Position numbers and translations under genes: made by a program. 64,000 bases of DNA, taken from Woeseiaceae bacterium (GTDB lineage Bacteria > Pseudomonadota > Gammaproteobacteria > Steroidobacterales > Woeseiaceae). Below are positions 53,401-62,801 of the stretch, one piece after another. Each line of letters opens with the position of its first letter. Position 1 is the first letter of the stretch. The stretch spans positions 40,883 through 104,882 of the forward strand of contig JAJFKU010000024.1 in NCBI GenBank assembly GCA_021773035.1, written 5' to 3'. The notes beneath the pieces are model-generated. The model was not told the origin of the DNA. It was given only the letters and a program-made list of their open reading frames with translations, and did no database searches.

Positions 53401-55709
53401 AACGGGGAATACACGATGCAGACGCCTGCACACTGTTGCGTGTGATCGTACCGGCCATCGATAAAGGAGGTCTCCTGCGCTTTGACCCAGAGAGCCGCGG
53501 CCTCGCACAAATGATCTGGCTGAACTGCCAGGGTGTCGTCGGCGCTCCGGAACAGCTGGACAGCCTGGTGGAGCGGGCGCAGTCTGCGTGGCGGATGCGC
53601 GAAGTCTTCGACAACCGTCGTGGAATCGAGTTACTTGAGCAAGAGGTCGGTGTCTACGCCGGCGCGTTCCTCGATCGTGAGGGTTTCGCGGTGGATTCCA
53701 TCGTACAGAAGCGTGCGGCCAGCTATCTCGTAGCAGAGCTCGGCCGAAAAACGCTGGCGTTTATCGGTTCCAGACAGGCTGCAGACCTGTTGACGATGCT
53801 GAAGAGGTCGCTACAACCAGCGATGCTGAAGGAGTTGCACAAGGCGCTTCAGGAACTGTCGGGCGCAGCGGACGAGCAATGGAAGCTCGCGAACGCTTGG
53901 TTGACCGCGATGCTGGAGTCGTCTGAGGAGCCGGGTCTTGTGCACTATGTTCCGGAAGCGGCCGCGCAACTGATCGCGGGCAAGCAGCTGTCGCGCAGAA
54001 AGTCGAGTTTCGATACTGAGCTTGCCGTAGAAGGATTGTTCGGTGAGCACGAGAATATCGTGAACGGTGAGATGAAGCTATCGCTCGATCAGTTTCTCAG
54101 TCGCTTGCAGGATCACACAGATCGAGTCGTTCCAAACTACCGCCATTATCGGCAGCTCAGGCGTGCCGTAGCGACTGCAGCCCGCGAGTCACTTCAGCTC
54201 GACGAATTCAAGCCGAAACCGCTGAGTTCCTTCGTGCGAAACCAGCTAATCAATGACGCCTATCTGCCACTGATCGGTGACAATCTGGCCAAGCAGATTG
54301 GTACTGCGGGAGAAACGAAACGCTCCGATCTTAGTGGCCTTTTGATGATGATTTCTCCACCAGGCTACGGCAAGACGACTCTTATGGAATACGTCGCCAG
54401 TCGCGTTGGTCTGACCTTCGTGAAAGTGAATTGCCCAGCGCTGGGACATGACGTCGCTTCACTGGATCCCGATATGGCTCCAAACGCGACCGCGAAACGG
54501 GAGCTCGAGAAGGTAAATCTCGCCCTTGAAATGGGTGACAATGTCATGCTGTATCTTGATGACATTCAGCATTCGGGCCCGGAGTTTCTGCAGCGATTTA
54601 TCTCTCTTTGTGACTCAACAAGACGTATCGAAGGTGTGTGGAAGGGCAGGACACGAACCTACGACCTGCGTGGTCGGAAATTCTGCGTTGTTATGGCAGG
54701 CAATCCATACACCGAGTCGGGTGAGACTTTTAAAGTACCCGACATGCTCGCCAATCGCGCGGATATATACAATCTCGGTGATGTTCTGGCAGGTAAGGAG
54801 CGTCAGTTTGAGATGAGCTATATAGAGAACTGCCTGACGTCGAATGCGGTGCTGGCGCCGCTGGCGACACGGAGTATGGCTGATGTTTACAAGTTCATCG
54901 ACGGTGCCAAGGGCCAGGACGTCGTATCGACCGAACTCTCGCATACATACAGTAGTGCGGAAGTCGGCGAAATTACCCGGCTGCTGGAGCGCTTGCTCGT
55001 GGTCCAGGACACCGTGCTAAAGGTAAATCAGCAGTACATTGCCTCCGCGGCGCAAGAAGACAAGTACCGAACAGAACCGCGATTTCTGCTGCAGGGCAGC
55101 TATCGGAATATGAACAAGCTGGCTGAGAAGGTCTCGGCGGTGATGAGCGATGATGAACTACGTGATGTGATCGACGACCACTATCGCGGCGAGGCGCAGC
55201 TGCTGACTCAGGGTGCAGAGGCTAATTTGCTCAAACTCGCTGAGCTTCGTGGCAGTCTCGACAAAGACGGTGCGGCCCGTTGGACACAGATCAAGAAGGG
55301 TTTCCAGCGCAACAAGGCCTTCGGTGGAGACGAGGCAGATACCGGGCAGCGCATCGTTGCGCAACTTGCTGATCTCGTCGAGGGGATCAGTGGCCTAAGT
55401 TCGGATTTGCGACCTAAAGGTTCCGCCGAGCTTGATCGCGAAGCTCGAGCCACATCGGCCGAGATGATCAGCGGGTCGCTCGAAAAGCTGGGTGAGGTTA
55501 TTGCCGGGCAGAAAATGAGTGTGTCTGTTACGAACAAGCCGTCGAAGGAGTTCGCGCAAATCTTGTCCGCGCTGAATGAGACGATCGAAAATACGCTGTT
55601 TCCGTTGGTACGCAGCATGGACAAACGGATTGCTCTGGATATTGCGGCGCGTGACAAGCTGCGCAAACTCTCACAAGACGTGGAAGCACTGAGGCGAGCT
55701 TCCCCATAG
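50472..55709 (+). CDS. Giant AAA ATPase with coiled coil (annotated elsewhere as DNA repair ATPase)
   Basis: The 1,745-residue protein begins with a beta-rich part (residues about 60-450), followed by long helical coiled-coil stretches (about 490-870). The AAA domain lies near 1270-1480: Walker A PPGYGKTT with Lys1301, Walker B YLDDIQ with Asp1363 and Asp1364, and a later GRKFCVVMAGNPY that fits sensor 1. The end is helical. Homologues in databases are often called DNA repair ATPase, but nothing here points to DNA repair; its place after PspA and flotillin suggests an envelope-stress role. A ribosome site AAGGGA is 8 bases before the ATG. It is the last gene of the operon. Confidence 0.82.
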   Translation: MADERQGSTIVDTAVAEGGAYEIIRRRLVEQGEQLQERTAALNVARAEEFGSTDMEVLARTRVRTENNCRGRAIVQVGELLLFGYNVFIGLKKTTRIEDVFALYRLSTTDDTYSMEPQSLDESFLSDARFQQDFDELYRYYKDTRLIQLVKRDGRLLAGFQIGERLDDIRVFRWSVSEGGAEVAYIDNRGERDIELPQPYDFEWQAVEREDVVHGRFPHISLDDEVFIETINGDLTIKIENNTEDGEGVYSESVEDATQSLDDAEVEYARVGDLILIKVLPYKEKHWRHLVYNRRTQDVVRIDEIGSSCVQLPEDHGIIFPGGYYLESGDYKTFPNDVAGFKFKRKIRSPIGEDVLFVFYEPVDGRFVLLSYNIIEKSLQNPIMTNGYALADDGRIVVFNAEPEPTRVHPMQIWKTPYVHEEYAAATPAKQSFYSNIGNSALVRGVSDLYSLCRSIRDETVSVRSYEKLRKAADRLFDDHFWISDDATGSIGTAVRSINETVELIIDEFEKVESIRRQSAEAIKEARAEHQQIVLTSDAAGWRSVEDFVGALDRIRKQRGHLATIRQYRYIEVDDIDAMDEELVALNARVGDATAGFLVGDEALASYADDIERTRAEVTTLETVAAIEPQLEKLEGIAEGLDLLSELIATLKIDDATVQTRIVSSISDVYSKMNQARAVCKQHRDELGSTESVEQFAAQLKLFSQSIINSLGLASTPERCDEQLSRLLIQLEEMESQFGSHEQFLADIMLKRDEVHDTLETHKQQLLDARNTRAQALTDAVDRMLRNVEKRAQRFATEDELNTYLASDALALKIRDLVGQLRELGSAVKADDAEARLKMIRDQALRSLRDKVDLYDDGGNIIRLGPRHRFSVSKEELDLTIVPKDDGLALHLVGTQFFETIEDPTLEELRPYWQLSGESESPHVYRGEYLAFRVVEAAQQGTDNLSWTALKSAAGKAATLQKLVREFAAPRYRDGYERGIHDADACTLLRVIVPAIDKGGLLRFDPESRGLAQMIWLNCQGVVGAPEQLDSLVERAQSAWRMREVFDNRRGIELLEQEVGVYAGAFLDREGFAVDSIVQKRAASYLVAELGRKTLAFIGSRQAADLLTMLKRSLQPAMLKELHKALQELSGAADEQWKLANAWLTAMLESSEEPGLVHYVPEAAAQLIAGKQLSRRKSSFDTELAVEGLFGEHENIVNGEMKLSLDQFLSRLQDHTDRVVPNYRHYRQLRRAVATAARESLQLDEFKPKPLSSFVRNQLINDAYLPLIGDNLAKQIGTAGETKRSDLSGLLMMISPPGYGKTTLMEYVASRVGLTFVKVNCPALGHDVASLDPDMAPNATAKRELEKVNLALEMGDNVMLYLDDIQHSGPEFLQRFISLCDSTRRIEGVWKGRTRTYDLRGRKFCVVMAGNPYTESGETFKVPDMLANRADIYNLGDVLAGKERQFEMSYIENCLTSNAVLAPLATRSMADVYKFIDGAKGQDVVSTELSHTYSSAEVGEITRLLERLLVVQDTVLKVNQQYIASAAQEDKYRTEPRFLLQGSYRNMNKLAEKVSAVMSDDELRDVIDDHYRGEAQLLTQGAEANLLKLAELRGSLDKDGAARWTQIKKGFQRNKAFGGDEADTGQRIVAQLADLVEGISGLSSDLRPKGSAELDREARATSAEMISGSLEKLGEVIAGQKMSVSVTNKPSKEFAQILSALNETIENTLFPLVRSMDKRIALDIAARDKLRKLSQDVEALRRASP

Positions 55710-55774
55710 AGTTCAGCGTTTCAACAGCTCGTTCCTGGTCTCCGTCGGCCTCTGTAGAAAGGGAGGCCAGCGGC

Positions 55775-56146
55775 CTATTCATCCGGGTGAGGAAACGTGT
55801 CCGAATCGTCCTCACAGGAACGGTGTCCTCCGGGGGCGAGGCAGTTGAAGTCTTTTTCCACCAGCAGGGCTAGCGTGCCGGTCGTGCCTAAGGATTCTTC
55901 GGCGTACATGGAAACCTGGTCCGTTTCTGCCCATTGAGCGATGTCCGGCTTCGGTACCCGGACAGCCAGCTTACCTTCGTCGAAGGAGGCCGAAAAATCG
56001 CTACTATCGCTTACGCCCAGCGTGTATGTCAGAGTCCCGTTAGGTAATCGTGTCTGCTCGATGACACTGGTGCCTGCCGCCAGGCAGTCGACCTCACTGC
56101 GCTTGAGCCGAAGGCGAATCGAATCCCCGCGTATTCGTAGTTTCAT
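55775..56146 (-). CDS. DUF7009-like protein
   Basis: The 123-residue protein begins MKLRIRGDSIRLRLKRSEVD, which resembles DUF7009 proteins, and has about six beta strands (TLTYTLGVS, KLAVRVPKP) with an acidic tail, SCEDDSDTFPHPDE. No catalytic motif is evident and the function is unknown. It is convergent with the giant ATPase gene and back to back with the nap operon. Confidence 0.65.
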   Translation of the reverse strand: MKLRIRGDSIRLRLKRSEVDCLAAGTSVIEQTRLPNGTLTYTLGVSDSSDFSASFDEGKLAVRVPKPDIAQWAETDQVSMYAEESLGTTGTLALLVEKDFNCLAPGGHRSCEDDSDTFPHPDE

Positions 56147-56295
56147 CGCAAAACCCCTGGGCGAAAACCCACAATCCGACGCCTATGTTCACTCTACGGG
56201 CCGTGCGAAGCGATAGGGGTTTACCACAGTGAACCCCGGCGACTCCTTACTATAAAGTTGCTGCTGAACATTCCTCGCCGAGCGGAGATTTCTGC

Positions 56296-56469
56296 ATGAG
56301 CCCCGGTAGTACTGACGACGACCATGTGCTGACTAAACGCGGTGAGCGTCGTGTCTTTGTTTTCATCGCCGTGTTCCTGTTTCCGATCTTGTCGGTCGTT
56401 CTTGTCGGCGGCTTTGGATTGCTGGTTTGGCTGTTTCAGCTGTTTTTTGGCCCGCCGGGCAGCGGTTGA
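56296..56469 (+). CDS. napE: Periplasmic nitrate reductase small membrane protein NapE
   Basis: This 57-residue protein starts at the ATG at 56296 with GGAGAT 8 bases upstream. One membrane helix (residues about 20-47, VFVFIAVFLFPILSVVLVGG) follows a KRGERRV stretch, and the protein ends FQLFFGPPGSG: the NapE/TorE pattern. NapE is a small subunit of unclear function in periplasmic nitrate reduction. It is the first gene of napEFDABC and its stop is 2 bp from napF. Confidence 0.88.
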   Translation: MSPGSTDDDHVLTKRGERRVFVFIAVFLFPILSVVLVGGFGLLVWLFQLFFGPPGSG

Positions 56470-56471
56470 TA

Positions 56472-56966
56472 ATGGACCAGCAAGTGAATTTATCGAGAAG
56501 AAACCTGCTGCGGGGCCAGCCGGTCTCGATGGAACGGCCGCTGCGGCCGCCCGGCGCGATTGCAGAAGCGTTGTTTACAAGTCAGTGCACGGCGTGTGGC
56601 GAATGCGTAACTGCATGTCCACAGGGCATTATCTTCCGTGGCTCCGGTGCCTACCCGGAAGTAAACCTCAGGAAGGCGGAATGTACGTTTTGTGCCGCCT
56701 GTATCGACAGTTGTCCGGAGGAAGTACTGCAAATTGCTGTGCAACCGCCCTGGCGCTTGCGGCTTCAGCTTGAGGACCGTTGTCTTGCACGACGACAGGT
56801 CGTCTGCCAGACCTGCGGCGATGCCTGCGATGCAGATGCCATTCGTTTCCGGCCGCTACTACGATCGGTCGCCAGACCGCAGATTGATCCGGACGCCTGC
56901 ACAGGTTGTGGTGCCTGTGTCGCGGCGTGTCCGGAGAATGCCCTGACGGTGATCGCCCATGGTTAA
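56472..56966 (+). CDS. napF: Ferredoxin-type protein NapF
   Basis: The 164-residue protein holds three classical 4Fe-4S motifs: CTACGECVTACP, CTFCAACIDSCP and CTGCGACVAACP, and a CQTCGDACD in between, a variant of a fourth. This is NapF, a cytoplasmic iron-sulfur protein that helps mature NapA. There is no signal peptide. The ATG at 56472 is used rather than upstream options because it follows the napE stop. It overlaps napD by 8 bp. Confidence 0.92.
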   Translation: MDQQVNLSRRNLLRGQPVSMERPLRPPGAIAEALFTSQCTACGECVTACPQGIIFRGSGAYPEVNLRKAECTFCAACIDSCPEEVLQIAVQPPWRLRLQLEDRCLARRQVVCQTCGDACDADAIRFRPLLRSVARPQIDPDACTGCGACVAACPENALTVIAHG

Positions 56967-57240
56967 TCGTGAATATCATGTGGCGAGTTTTGTGGTCAGC
57001 GCGCAACCGCAGCATGTAGCCGAGATCGCGGCCCGCATCGAAGCGACCAACGGCCTCGAGGTGCATGCAGAAGAGCACGGCAAGCTGATCGTAACGGCCG
57101 AGGCCGACAATGTTCGCGAGCTGGCGGAGATGGCTGCAGGTCTCGAAGAAATGCAGTACACACTGGCGGTCGCGTCCGCCTATCACGAATACGCGGCCGA
57201 CGAAGAGTCAACGCTAGCGGTTTCTCGCGAGAGCGAATAA
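56959..57240 (+). CDS. napD: NapA signal-binding chaperone NapD
   Basis: The 93-residue protein is the small cytoplasmic chaperone that binds the twin-arginine signal of NapA and delays its export until the cofactor is inserted. It has the ferredoxin-like beta-alpha-beta repeat ([20 protein letters not shown] and [18 protein letters not shown]). The overlap with napF and the gap of 20 bp to napA show they are cotranslated. Confidence 0.9.
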   Translation: MVNREYHVASFVVSAQPQHVAEIAARIEATNGLEVHAEEHGKLIVTAEADNVRELAEMAAGLEEMQYTLAVASAYHEYAADEESTLAVSRESE

Positions 57241-57260
57241 GCACTGGGAATGAGAGTCCA

Positions 57261-59753
57261 ATGACGATTAACAGACGAGAGTTCATGAAGGCGAATGCCG
57301 TCGCGGCTGCAGCCGGCGTCGCCGGCATATCGGTACCCGCCGCAGCGAGTAATGTAATCACCGGAGAGAACCTTACGCGCCTGACATGGAACAAGGCGCC
57401 GTGCCGTTTTTGCGGCACCGGCTGTTCGATCAACGTCGCGACGCTCGATGGCAAAGTGGTCGCCACGCACGGCGACATCAAATCGCCTGTCAACAGGGGT
57501 ATCAGCTGCATTAAGGGGTATTTCCTGTCAAAAATCATGTACGGAAGGGATCGACTGCAGACGCCGCTGCTACGGAAACGAAACGGTGAATACCACAAGG
57601 AGGGCGAGTTTACGCCGGTGAGTTGGGATGAGGCGTTCGACGTCATGGCCGACAAATACAAGGCAGCCCTGAAGGCGAAAGGGCCGACTTCGATCGGTAT
57701 GTTCGGTTCCGGTCAGTGGACCACCCTGGAAGGCTATGCCGCCGTCAAGATGATGAAGGCAGGGTTTCGCTCGAACAACATTGAACCTAATGCGCGACAT
57801 TGCATGGCATCCGCGGTTGGTGGCTTCATGCGTACCTTCGGTATCGATGAGCCCATGGGTTGCTACGACGATATCGAAGCGACCGACGCCTTCGTTCTGT
57901 GGGGTGCGAACATGGCCGAGATGCACCCGATTCTATGGACCCGGGTTACCGACAGGCGTCTCAGCGCATCGCATGTGAAGGTTGCAGTCCTGTCTACGTT
58001 CAAACACCGCTGTTACGACCTGGCGGACACAGACATCATATTCACTCCGCAGACCGATCTGGCGATTCTCAACTACATCGCCAACTACATCATAAAGTCC
58101 GGCCGCGTGAATCACGACTTCGTCAACAAACATACGCAGTTTCGCCGTGGCGACACGGATATCGGCTACGGTCTTCGCGACGAACACCCGTTACAACAGG
58201 CTGCGAGCAATCCGAACAGCGGCGGGTCGAAACCGATGACCTTCGACGAGTTCGCCGCATTTGTTGCCGATTACGACGAGGAGTCGGTATCGGAGCTCAG
58301 CAGCGTCCCCGTCGACAAGTTACGTGAGCTGGCAGAGCTGTACGCCGATCCGGATCGCAAGGTGGTTTCCTTCTGGACGATGGGCGTGAATCAACATACG
58401 CGCGGCGTATGGTGTAACAACCTGATCTACAACATCCATCTCCTGATGGGCAAGATATCGACGCCCGGCAACAGTCCATTCAGCCTGACCGGTCAGCCGT
58501 CTGCCTGCGGCACGGCGAGGGAAGTCGGTACCTTCGCGCACCGCTTGCCGGCGGATATGGTTGTAGCCAACGCCGAACATCGTGAATACGCTGAGAAAAT
58601 CTGGCAGTTGCCCGCGGGAACAATTGTCGCCAAGCCGGGCTTTCATGCTGTACTGCAAAACCGCAAGCTCAAGGACGGCGATCTCAACGTCTACTGGGTG
58701 CAGTGCACCAATAACATGCAGGCTGCGGCGAATATCAACGAAGAGGGTCTGCCGGGCTACCGCAATCCGGATAACTTTATTATCGTGTCGGATCCGTATC
58801 CGACGGTAACCGCGGAAGCCGCAGACCTCGTTCTTCCCACGGCGATGTGGGTGGAAAAAGAAGGTGTCTACGGCAACGCAGAGCGCCGCACGCAGAGCTG
58901 GTACCAGATGATCGAGCCACCGGGAGAATCGCGCTCCGACCTTTGGCAGGTCATGGAGTTTTCAAAGCGCTTTACGACCGACGAAGTCTGGCCGCAGGAA
59001 CTACTGGATGCGTCGCCTGAACATCGCGGTAAGACACTGTACGAAATCTTGTTTGCCAATGGTTCGGCTAACCGCTATCCACTGTCGGAGATTAGCCCCG
59101 ACCACAGTAACAACGAGTCCGAATACTTCGGCTTCTATGTGCAGAAAAGCCTGTTCGAGGAATACGCCGAGTTCGGCAGAGGTAAGGCGCACGATCTCGC
59201 ATCCTACGATGTTCTGCATCAGACGCGTGGCCTGCGCTGGCCGGTAGTCGACGGTAAGGAGACTCTGTGGCGCTTTAAGGAAGGTTCGGATCCGTATGTT
59301 AAGCCTGGTACCGGCTGGGAATTCTACGGCAAGCCGGATGGCCGGGCGATCATCTTTGCGCTCCCCTACGAGCCGGCGGCCGAAAGTCCGGATGACGAAT
59401 ACGACCTGTGGCTGAGTACCGGCAGAGTGCTGGAGCACTGGCACTCGGGATCGATGACAGCTCGTGTGCCGGAATTGCAGCGTGCGATGCCGGATGCTCT
59501 GCTTTACATGCATCCTGATGATGCGCTGGACCGGGGTCTGCGTCGTGGCGACGCCGCGAAGATCGTATCAAGACGTGGCGAGGTCAAGACTCGAGTGGAA
59601 ACCCGCGGCCGTAACCGGCCGCCTCGGGGTCTCGTGTATATGCCGTGGTTTGATGCATCGAGGCTGGTCAACAAGGTCACACTGGACGCCACCGACCCGT
59701 TGTCCAAGCAAACAGACTACAAGAAATGCGCGGTCGCGGTGGTCAAGGCTTAG
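57261..59753 (+). CDS. napA: Periplasmic nitrate reductase catalytic subunit NapA
   Basis: The 830-residue protein reduces nitrate to nitrite in the periplasm using a molybdenum bis-MGD cofactor and a 4Fe-4S cluster. A twin-arginine signal is seen as [16 protein letters not shown]. The cluster cysteines are C48, C51, C55 and C83, and Cys181 in NARHC coordinates molybdenum. The length is normal. The C-terminal cofactor-binding domain is present ([18 protein letters not shown]). Confidence 0.96.
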   Translation: MTINRREFMKANAVAAAAGVAGISVPAAASNVITGENLTRLTWNKAPCRFCGTGCSINVATLDGKVVATHGDIKSPVNRGISCIKGYFLSKIMYGRDRLQTPLLRKRNGEYHKEGEFTPVSWDEAFDVMADKYKAALKAKGPTSIGMFGSGQWTTLEGYAAVKMMKAGFRSNNIEPNARHCMASAVGGFMRTFGIDEPMGCYDDIEATDAFVLWGANMAEMHPILWTRVTDRRLSASHVKVAVLSTFKHRCYDLADTDIIFTPQTDLAILNYIANYIIKSGRVNHDFVNKHTQFRRGDTDIGYGLRDEHPLQQAASNPNSGGSKPMTFDEFAAFVADYDEESVSELSSVPVDKLRELAELYADPDRKVVSFWTMGVNQHTRGVWCNNLIYNIHLLMGKISTPGNSPFSLTGQPSACGTAREVGTFAHRLPADMVVANAEHREYAEKIWQLPAGTIVAKPGFHAVLQNRKLKDGDLNVYWVQCTNNMQAAANINEEGLPGYRNPDNFIIVSDPYPTVTAEAADLVLPTAMWVEKEGVYGNAERRTQSWYQMIEPPGESRSDLWQVMEFSKRFTTDEVWPQELLDASPEHRGKTLYEILFANGSANRYPLSEISPDHSNNESEYFGFYVQKSLFEEYAEFGRGKAHDLASYDVLHQTRGLRWPVVDGKETLWRFKEGSDPYVKPGTGWEFYGKPDGRAIIFALPYEPAAESPDDEYDLWLSTGRVLEHWHSGSMTARVPELQRAMPDALLYMHPDDALDRGLRRGDAAKIVSRRGEVKTRVETRGRNRPPRGLVYMPWFDASRLVNKVTLDATDPLSKQTDYKKCAVAVVKA

Positions 59754-59764
59754 GGAGGCAGATC

Positions 59765-60238
59765 ATGAAACAGAAAACAGGCTTAATTACGATACCGGCT
59801 CTGGCCCTGGTGCTGATCCTTGGCGCGGTAGCTGCTGACGAAATAGCAACGCTGCGCGGCGGCACCCCGATCGCCGAGCAGGCAGAACTGAGTGCTATTC
59901 CACAGGTCGTCGATACCGACATCCGCAGCAAACGCAACTACCCTATGCAGCCACCCCTCATTCCGCATGATACCCGTGGCTACGACGTTAACCTGAAGGT
60001 TAACAAGTGCATGTCATGCCATGCGCGCCAGCGTATCGAAGAAAGCCTGGCGCCAATGGTCAGCGTGACGCATTTCATGGACAGGGACGGAAATTTTCTT
60101 GCTGAAATTTCGCCCCGGCGTTACTTCTGCAATCAGTGCCACGTGACCCAGACGACGACTCGCGACGTCACCGAGAACGAGTTCAAGGATATGGACGAGC
60201 TACTTGAGGAACGAGCCGTTAGCGAGCAGGACGACTAG
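59765..60238 (+). CDS. napB: Periplasmic nitrate reductase diheme cytochrome NapB
   Basis: The 157-residue protein has a signal peptide (residues 1-23) and two heme-binding sites, CMSCH (near residue 81) and CNQCH (near 125), with [11 protein letters not shown] ahead as in NapB. It passes electrons from NapC to NapA. The start is the ATG at 59765, 11 bp after napA, with AGGCAG upstream. Confidence 0.94.
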   Translation: MKQKTGLITIPALALVLILGAVAADEIATLRGGTPIAEQAELSAIPQVVDTDIRSKRNYPMQPPLIPHDTRGYDVNLKVNKCMSCHARQRIEESLAPMVSVTHFMDRDGNFLAEISPRRYFCNQCHVTQTTTRDVTENEFKDMDELLEERAVSEQDD

Positions 60239-60239
60239 C

Positions 60240-60824
60240 ATGCAGTACTTTCGGAAGATATGGCGCGATATCGGCCGCCCCAGCATCCATTACAGCATCG
60301 GTGCATTGACCCTGGGAGGGTTTATCGCCGGAATCTTCTTCTGGGGTGGTTTTAACACGGTGCTCGAAGCGACCAATACGGAAGAGTTCTGTATCAGCTG
60401 CCATGAAATGAAAGACAACGTCTATCAGGAGCTCAGAGAGACCATTCACTTCTCGAATCGATCCGGCGTCAGAGCAACGTGCCCGGACTGCCATGTGCCA
60501 CACGAATGGACGCAAAAGATTGGCAGAAAGGCCGCCGCGACCAAGGAAGTATGGGGCAAGATTTTTCAAACGATCAACACGCGCGAGAAATTTAACGCCA
60601 AGCGGCGAGAACTGGCGGAACATGAGTGGGCAAGATTGAAAGCGAACGATTCGCTGGAGTGCCGCAATTGCCATAACTTCGACTACATGGATTTCACGGC
60701 CCAGAGTCCGAGGGCATCCCGGCAGCACTCCACATCACTGGCTGACGGCGAGAAAACCTGTATCGACTGTCATAAGGGTATAGCTCATGACCTGCCGGAC
60801 ATGAGCGGCGTGGAAGGTTACTAG
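60240..60824 (+). CDS. napC: Tetraheme quinol dehydrogenase NapC
   Basis: The 194-residue protein has one N-terminal membrane helix ([18 protein letters not shown]) and four heme sites: CISCH, CPDCH, CRNCH and CIDCH. It belongs to the NapC/NirT family and takes electrons from the quinol pool for NapB and NapA. The ATG at 60240 lies 1 bp after the napB stop. No napGH is present, so NapC is the only quinol donor here. Confidence 0.94.
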   Translation: MQYFRKIWRDIGRPSIHYSIGALTLGGFIAGIFFWGGFNTVLEATNTEEFCISCHEMKDNVYQELRETIHFSNRSGVRATCPDCHVPHEWTQKIGRKAAATKEVWGKIFQTINTREKFNAKRRELAEHEWARLKANDSLECRNCHNFDYMDFTAQSPRASRQHSTSLADGEKTCIDCHKGIAHDLPDMSGVEGY

Positions 60825-60871
60825 GTCGACGAGCTCGAGTCTTCCTTAGTGGGGCCGCCGTCATCACTGCT

Positions 60872-62725
60872 TTAGTGAGACTCGTTGATCGGCGGTCGCG
60901 GGTGCGAAGACCGGGCCCAACGCAGCCCATCCGGTTCCATTCCGACATCGATGCGGCGCAGCTCCTGGCCTGACTCCAGGTCAATTTCGGCAATAGCGTT
61001 TTGCCGTGGGTACGAGACATACGCCAGCCTGCGGGTTGGGTGTGTAACAAGATTGAGCGGCTGCTGGTCGAGACTGAAGCGGCGCTGTACGGCGAAGTCT
61101 TCAGGGTCAATAGCAACAAGTTCAGCGGAGGCAAAGCAGGCTATCCAGACCTGTTCCTGCACATCCATGCTAAAGGCAATCGGAAACGCGCAGACAGATT
61201 CGATGTGTCCGATCACTGTGTCCGTCAGCGGGTCGACTACCGATACGGACCCGTCAATCGCATTGCCAACCCAGATGTGTCCGGCAATCGCCAGCGCGCC
61301 TTCGCTCCCGGCCGCCAGTTCTATGATCCTGGTTTCTCTACTGTCGATATCAGCCAGCGTAACTGAGCCCGAGTTGGTATTGGATATTGCCAGCGTCCGG
61401 GAACCGGGCTCGAAACTGAGTACATGTGAACCGCGTTGCCGGGTATCGATCTGACCGACAGGGCGACCGTTCTCTGGATCAAGAATGCGGACGCGAGCTT
61501 CTTCTTCGCAACTTACATAGGCGTGTTGTTCCACGATCCAGCTGGCGTGTGGCTTTAGACAGTCGTCGATTACGGTATCCAGCAATACCGATTGACCAGG
61601 CACGTCGATTACGGTCAGTCGTGAATTAATGCTCGTGACGAACGGTGGCCGGCTTGAAACGGGGTCGTTATGCGGTTTCGGGAATTCACCATAGCCCGTC
61701 GCGAGCACGATACCGTTGGCGACGTTCGATAACAGGTGTGGTCCCTTACCGGTCTGCAGGCGGCTCGTTATTGCAGCCCGCGACAGGTCGACAAAGGTCA
61801 CTTCATGAGATGAGCGGTTCGCGACCATCAGTAACGGCGCATAAGCAGAACGCAATCGCGTCCGCAATTCGCGCCAGTCTGTAGTCACTATGCGGGCGTG
61901 TCCGCCCATCTCCGCGGTCGCGTAATAGAGGAGTTCTCCGTCCGGGTGCAGGCGCGGCATCAGGTCGCTGCCTGTTGTGTTGAGGTCGCTGACGGGAATC
62001 GCAGCTGTCCAGCCGGCAGGCGTGTGCCAACTGTAGTAAAGATCGCCGGGTACGGAGATGTTTGTCGGCCGGGACGACGCCTCGAAGATAATTTCGTCTT
62101 CATTGGCGGAAACCCAGATATTCCATTCGCCAGTGTGCGTATTGAACGCCGGGCCCAGCAGTTCCGGTTCCGAAAAACCTTCTGCAACTGGCAGTGCTCG
62201 ATAAAGATCGCCTTGCGTCTGCTCGCCGTTTCGCTCAGAAGCGAAGTAAAGTGTGCCAGCGCCTGTAACGACCGGGGAGTATTCTGCAGATGCGGAGTTG
62301 ATCGAGAGCGCCTCCGGTCGATTCTGTTGACGCAGTCCATAGCGCCAGATATTGGTGTCGCGGCTCTCATCGCCGGTACCCATGGGACGGTCCGAGGCGA
62401 AGTACAACCACTCTCCGTCCGGGGATACAAACGGGTCGTCGTCAGAGTAGACACCTGAAAACACGGCTGTAGCCGGCCTGCTCCAGGTGCCGTCCTGCAG
62501 GCTCGACGTATAGATCGTGCGTCGCGCATGAGTACTGCTGCCCCAGCTGCCGTTCCACGCGCCCCAGAACGCCGTCTTTCCGTCCGGCGAAAACGTCAGC
62601 CCGAGCTGGTTGTCCGGCCCGTTATCGAATGGCGGTGTTTTTCCGGCGGCGGCAGCCTGCAACGGCGCGGCCAGGACCAGCGTGAAAACAGCGGGCACAA
62701 ACAGCCAGCGTATTGTCATAATCAT
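60872..62725 (-). CDS. Secreted two-propeller protein (PD40 and YncE-like)
   Basis: I chose the ATG at 62725 with GGACGG 7 bases upstream, giving 617 residues with a signal peptide (TIRWLFVPAVFTLVLAAPLQ). The first half contains PD40/WD40-like strands such as LGLTFSPDGKTAFWGAWNG, FVSPDGEWLYFASDRPMG and PRLHPDGELLYYATAEMG. The second half has YncE-type repeats (LTVIDVPGQSVLLDTVIDD, SVSVVDPLTDTVIGHIES). The function is unknown; such proteins often bind partners at the surface. It is convergent with napC. Confidence 0.75.
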   Translation of the reverse strand: MIMTIRWLFVPAVFTLVLAAPLQAAAAGKTPPFDNGPDNQLGLTFSPDGKTAFWGAWNGSWGSSTHARRTIYTSSLQDGTWSRPATAVFSGVYSDDDPFVSPDGEWLYFASDRPMGTGDESRDTNIWRYGLRQQNRPEALSINSASAEYSPVVTGAGTLYFASERNGEQTQGDLYRALPVAEGFSEPELLGPAFNTHTGEWNIWVSANEDEIIFEASSRPTNISVPGDLYYSWHTPAGWTAAIPVSDLNTTGSDLMPRLHPDGELLYYATAEMGGHARIVTTDWRELRTRLRSAYAPLLMVANRSSHEVTFVDLSRAAITSRLQTGKGPHLLSNVANGIVLATGYGEFPKPHNDPVSSRPPFVTSINSRLTVIDVPGQSVLLDTVIDDCLKPHASWIVEQHAYVSCEEEARVRILDPENGRPVGQIDTRQRGSHVLSFEPGSRTLAISNTNSGSVTLADIDSRETRIIELAAGSEGALAIAGHIWVGNAIDGSVSVVDPLTDTVIGHIESVCAFPIAFSMDVQEQVWIACFASAELVAIDPEDFAVQRRFSLDQQPLNLVTHPTRRLAYVSYPRQNAIAEIDLESGQELRRIDVGMEPDGLRWARSSHPRPPINESH

Positions 62726-62801
62726 CGTGATACCGTCCACCGGTGCTGGCAGCAATTCTACATCCACGTCCTCGTTCTCCAAACAACTATCAGGAATACC
62801 G

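Noticed and set aside
56216..56237. A small palindrome (GGGGTT ... AACCCC) upstream of napE as an FNR or NarL site.
   Set aside because: It does not match FNR (TTGAT-N4-ATCAA) or NarL boxes and is only 6 bp long per arm; no call can be supported.
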